From NCBI RefSeq assembly GCF_900103325.1, contig NZ_FMXM01000021.1:1-64000 (forward strand): DNA of 64,000 nucleotides. Direction: 5' to 3'. The notes under the pieces were generated by a model. That model saw only the letters and a program-made list of their open reading frames with translations, was not told where the DNA came from and did not search any database. Every line of letters begins with the position of its first letter. The first letter of the stretch is position 1. Position numbers and translations under genes: made by a program. Shown one piece after another: positions 62,710 through 64,000 of the stretch. Source of the DNA: Mesorhizobium qingshengii (GTDB lineage: Bacteria > Pseudomonadota > Alphaproteobacteria > Rhizobiales > Rhizobiaceae).

Positions 62710-64000
62710 TGAGCGTTTTGGTCCCGGAAGGTGAGGCTGAGAGCGTCGAGGCACCGGTTGCACCGACCTTCGCCGAAGCCGTCAAGGTCTGGGCGAAGAT
62801 CGGACTGCTCAGCTTCGGCGGACCGGCCGGGCAGATTGCATTGATGCACAAGGAACTGGTCGAGGAGCGGCGCTGGATCGGTGAACAGCGTTTCCTGCAT
62901 GCGCTGAACTACTGCATGCTGCTGCCTGGCCCGGAAGCCCAGCAACTTGCCATCTACATTGGCTGGCTGCTGCACAGGACGATCGGTGGCCTTGTCGCCG
63001 GCATCCTGTTCGTCGTGCCGGGCGCGCTTGTCATGCTGATCTTGAGCAGCCTCTACATGCTCTATGGCGACGTACCGCTCGTCGAGGCGCTGTTTTTCGG
63101 GGTGAAGGCGGCGGTGCTTGCCATTGTCATCGAAGCGGTGATCCGGATCGGCCGGCGTGCCCTGAAAAACCCAGTCATGGTGTCGATCGCGGTCGCGGCC
63201 TTCATCGCTATCTATGCGTTGAATGTGCCGTTCCCGCTTATCATCCTGCTCGCGGGCCTGACGGGATGGCTGGGGGACCGCATTGCTCCCGGCCTGTTTT
63301 CCGGCTCCGCGCATGGCAAGGGCGATGTTGCCGATATCAAGGGTGCGGTCGACCTGATGTTCGAGCGTGGCGAACTCACCCATGTCAAACCGACGACATG
63401 GCATGCGCCGCGCACCGTCGCGATCTGGCTGCCGATCTGGCTCGGGCCCGTTCTCGTGGTCTGGTGGTTCACCGGCTCTGCCAGCGTCTGGACCGAGATA
63501 GGCAGGTTCTTCAGTCTCATGGCGGTCGTCACCTTCGGTGGCGCCTATGCGGTCCTCGCCTATGTCGCGCAGGCGGCCGTCCAGTCCTTCGGCTGGCTCG
63601 CGCCCGGTGAAATGGTCGACGGTCTTGGGCTTGCCGAAACGACGCCAGGTCCGCTCATTCTGGTGTTGCAGTTTGTCGGCTTCATCGCTGCGTTCCGCCA
63701 TTCCGGGTCGCTGCACCCGTTGCTTGCCGGATCGCTTGGAGCGCTGCTGACCTTGTGGGTGACGTTCACGCCGTGCTTCTTCTGGATATTCCTGGGCGGG
63801 CCCTATATCGAGGCCCTGCGTGGCAACAAGGCATTGTCCGCCGCGCTGGGCGCGATCACCGCCGCTGTTGTCGGCGTCATCATGAACCTCGCTCTGTGGT
63901 TTGCCCTGCACGTCATCTTCCGGGAGGTTCGCAACATGGGCCTCGGCATGAATGTGCCGGTGTTTTCGTCGATCGACTGGCGCGCGGCACTGCTTTCCGG
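62709..64000 (+). CDS. chrA: Chromate transporter ChrA (3' end outside window)
   Basis: The frame is open from the ATG at 62709 to the window end (430 codons). It has two CHR domains: the first with LLSFGGPAGQIALMHKELVE and LLPGPEAQQLAIYIGWLL, the second with VVTFGGAYAVLAYVAQAA and ETTPGPLILVLQFVGF. About ten hydrophobic segments are visible. ChrA exports chromate, or acts as a sulfate-like antiporter. The gene overlaps the ChrB-like gene by one base. Normal length is about 400-450 residues, so the stop should lie very near base 64000. Confidence 0.93.
   Translation, partial: MSVLVPEGEAESVEAPVAPTFAEAVKVWAKIGLLSFGGPAGQIALMHKELVEERRWIGEQRFLHALNYCMLLPGPEAQQLAIYIGWLLHRTIGGLVAGILFVVPGALVMLILSSLYMLYGDVPLVEALFFGVKAAVLAIVIEAVIRIGRRALKNPVMVSIAVAAFIAIYALNVPFPLIILLAGLTGWLGDRIAPGLFSGSAHGKGDVADIKGAVDLMFERGELTHVKPTTWHAPRTVAIWLPIWLGPVLVVWWFTGSASVWTEIGRFFSLMAVVTFGGAYAVLAYVAQAAVQSFGWLAPGEMVDGLGLAETTPGPLILVLQFVGFIAAFRHSGSLHPLLAGSLGALLTLWVTFTPCFFWIFLGGPYIEALRGNKALSAALGAITAAVVGVIMNLALWFALHVIFREVRNMGLGMNVPVFSSIDWRAALLS

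Overview
The window is a high-GC alphaproteobacterial chromosome segment, most probably from a rhizobial genus such as Mesorhizobium. The evidence is the gene set: NAD-dependent molybdenum formate dehydrogenase in fdsGBA-fdhD-fdsD order, a PmtA-like phospholipid methyltransferase, DUF6356 and DUF1127 proteins, a Mrp ATPase without the C-terminal Cys pair, and long palindromic repeats of the C-rich intergenic type. The genus is inferred by recall, not by a search.

Layout. 0-1.7 kb is a scar: the 3' end of an IS5-family transposase sits against a dead fragment of a large Mrr/REase-type STAND defence gene that carries one in-frame amber codon, followed by about 0.8 kb without a convincing gene. 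1.7-14.5 kb is housekeeping and accessory metabolism: a PAS-GGDEF diguanylate cyclase, an orphan ParS/MbcA-like protein, adenosine kinase, an EamA exporter, an EI24-like membrane protein, a PEP mutase/isocitrate lyase-type enzyme, dUTPase with a HAD phosphatase, an Lrp regulator, DUF6356, a class II amidotransferase, an amidase and a FAD oxidoreductase. 14.6-17.8 kb has a winged-helix/TPR regulator divergent from a DUF4242 protein, an exported protein and a DUF1127 protein. 17.9-26.5 kb has prfC, a VOC protein, ilvD, an ABC exporter, a cytosine deaminase-like amidohydrolase and a second EamA transporter.

26.6-34.5 kb holds the most distinctive unit: a translationally coupled minus-strand operon of two choline/ethanolamine-kinase-like phosphotransferases bracketing two paralogous FAD-GcvT (dimethylglycine/sarcosine dehydrogenase-like) proteins, divergent from a DeoR repressor. 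It looks like a catabolic pathway for an N-methylated amino compound with a phosphorylated intermediate or inducer. 34.5-38 kb has a QseBC-type two-component pair and a PmtA-like methyltransferase overlapping a VTT/DedA protein. 38.1-44.8 kb is a polyamine-type uptake and oxidation operon (LysR, binding protein, ATPase, two permeases, aminoaldehyde dehydrogenase). 44.8-48.4 kb is a group of small SnoaL, AhpD-like and hypothetical proteins next to an alpha/beta-hydrolase-LuxR fusion regulator.

48.4-55.6 kb is the formate dehydrogenase operon with its LysR regulator and a perfect 11-bp-arm palindrome between them. 55.7-59.7 kb has DUF47-Pit phosphate transport, a VOC protein, Mrp and a CoxG-like protein. 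59.9-64 kb has an IlvD/Edd sugar-acid dehydratase and a rhodanese-ChrB fusion coupled to a chromate transporter that runs off the window. No tRNA, rRNA or CRISPR array was seen.
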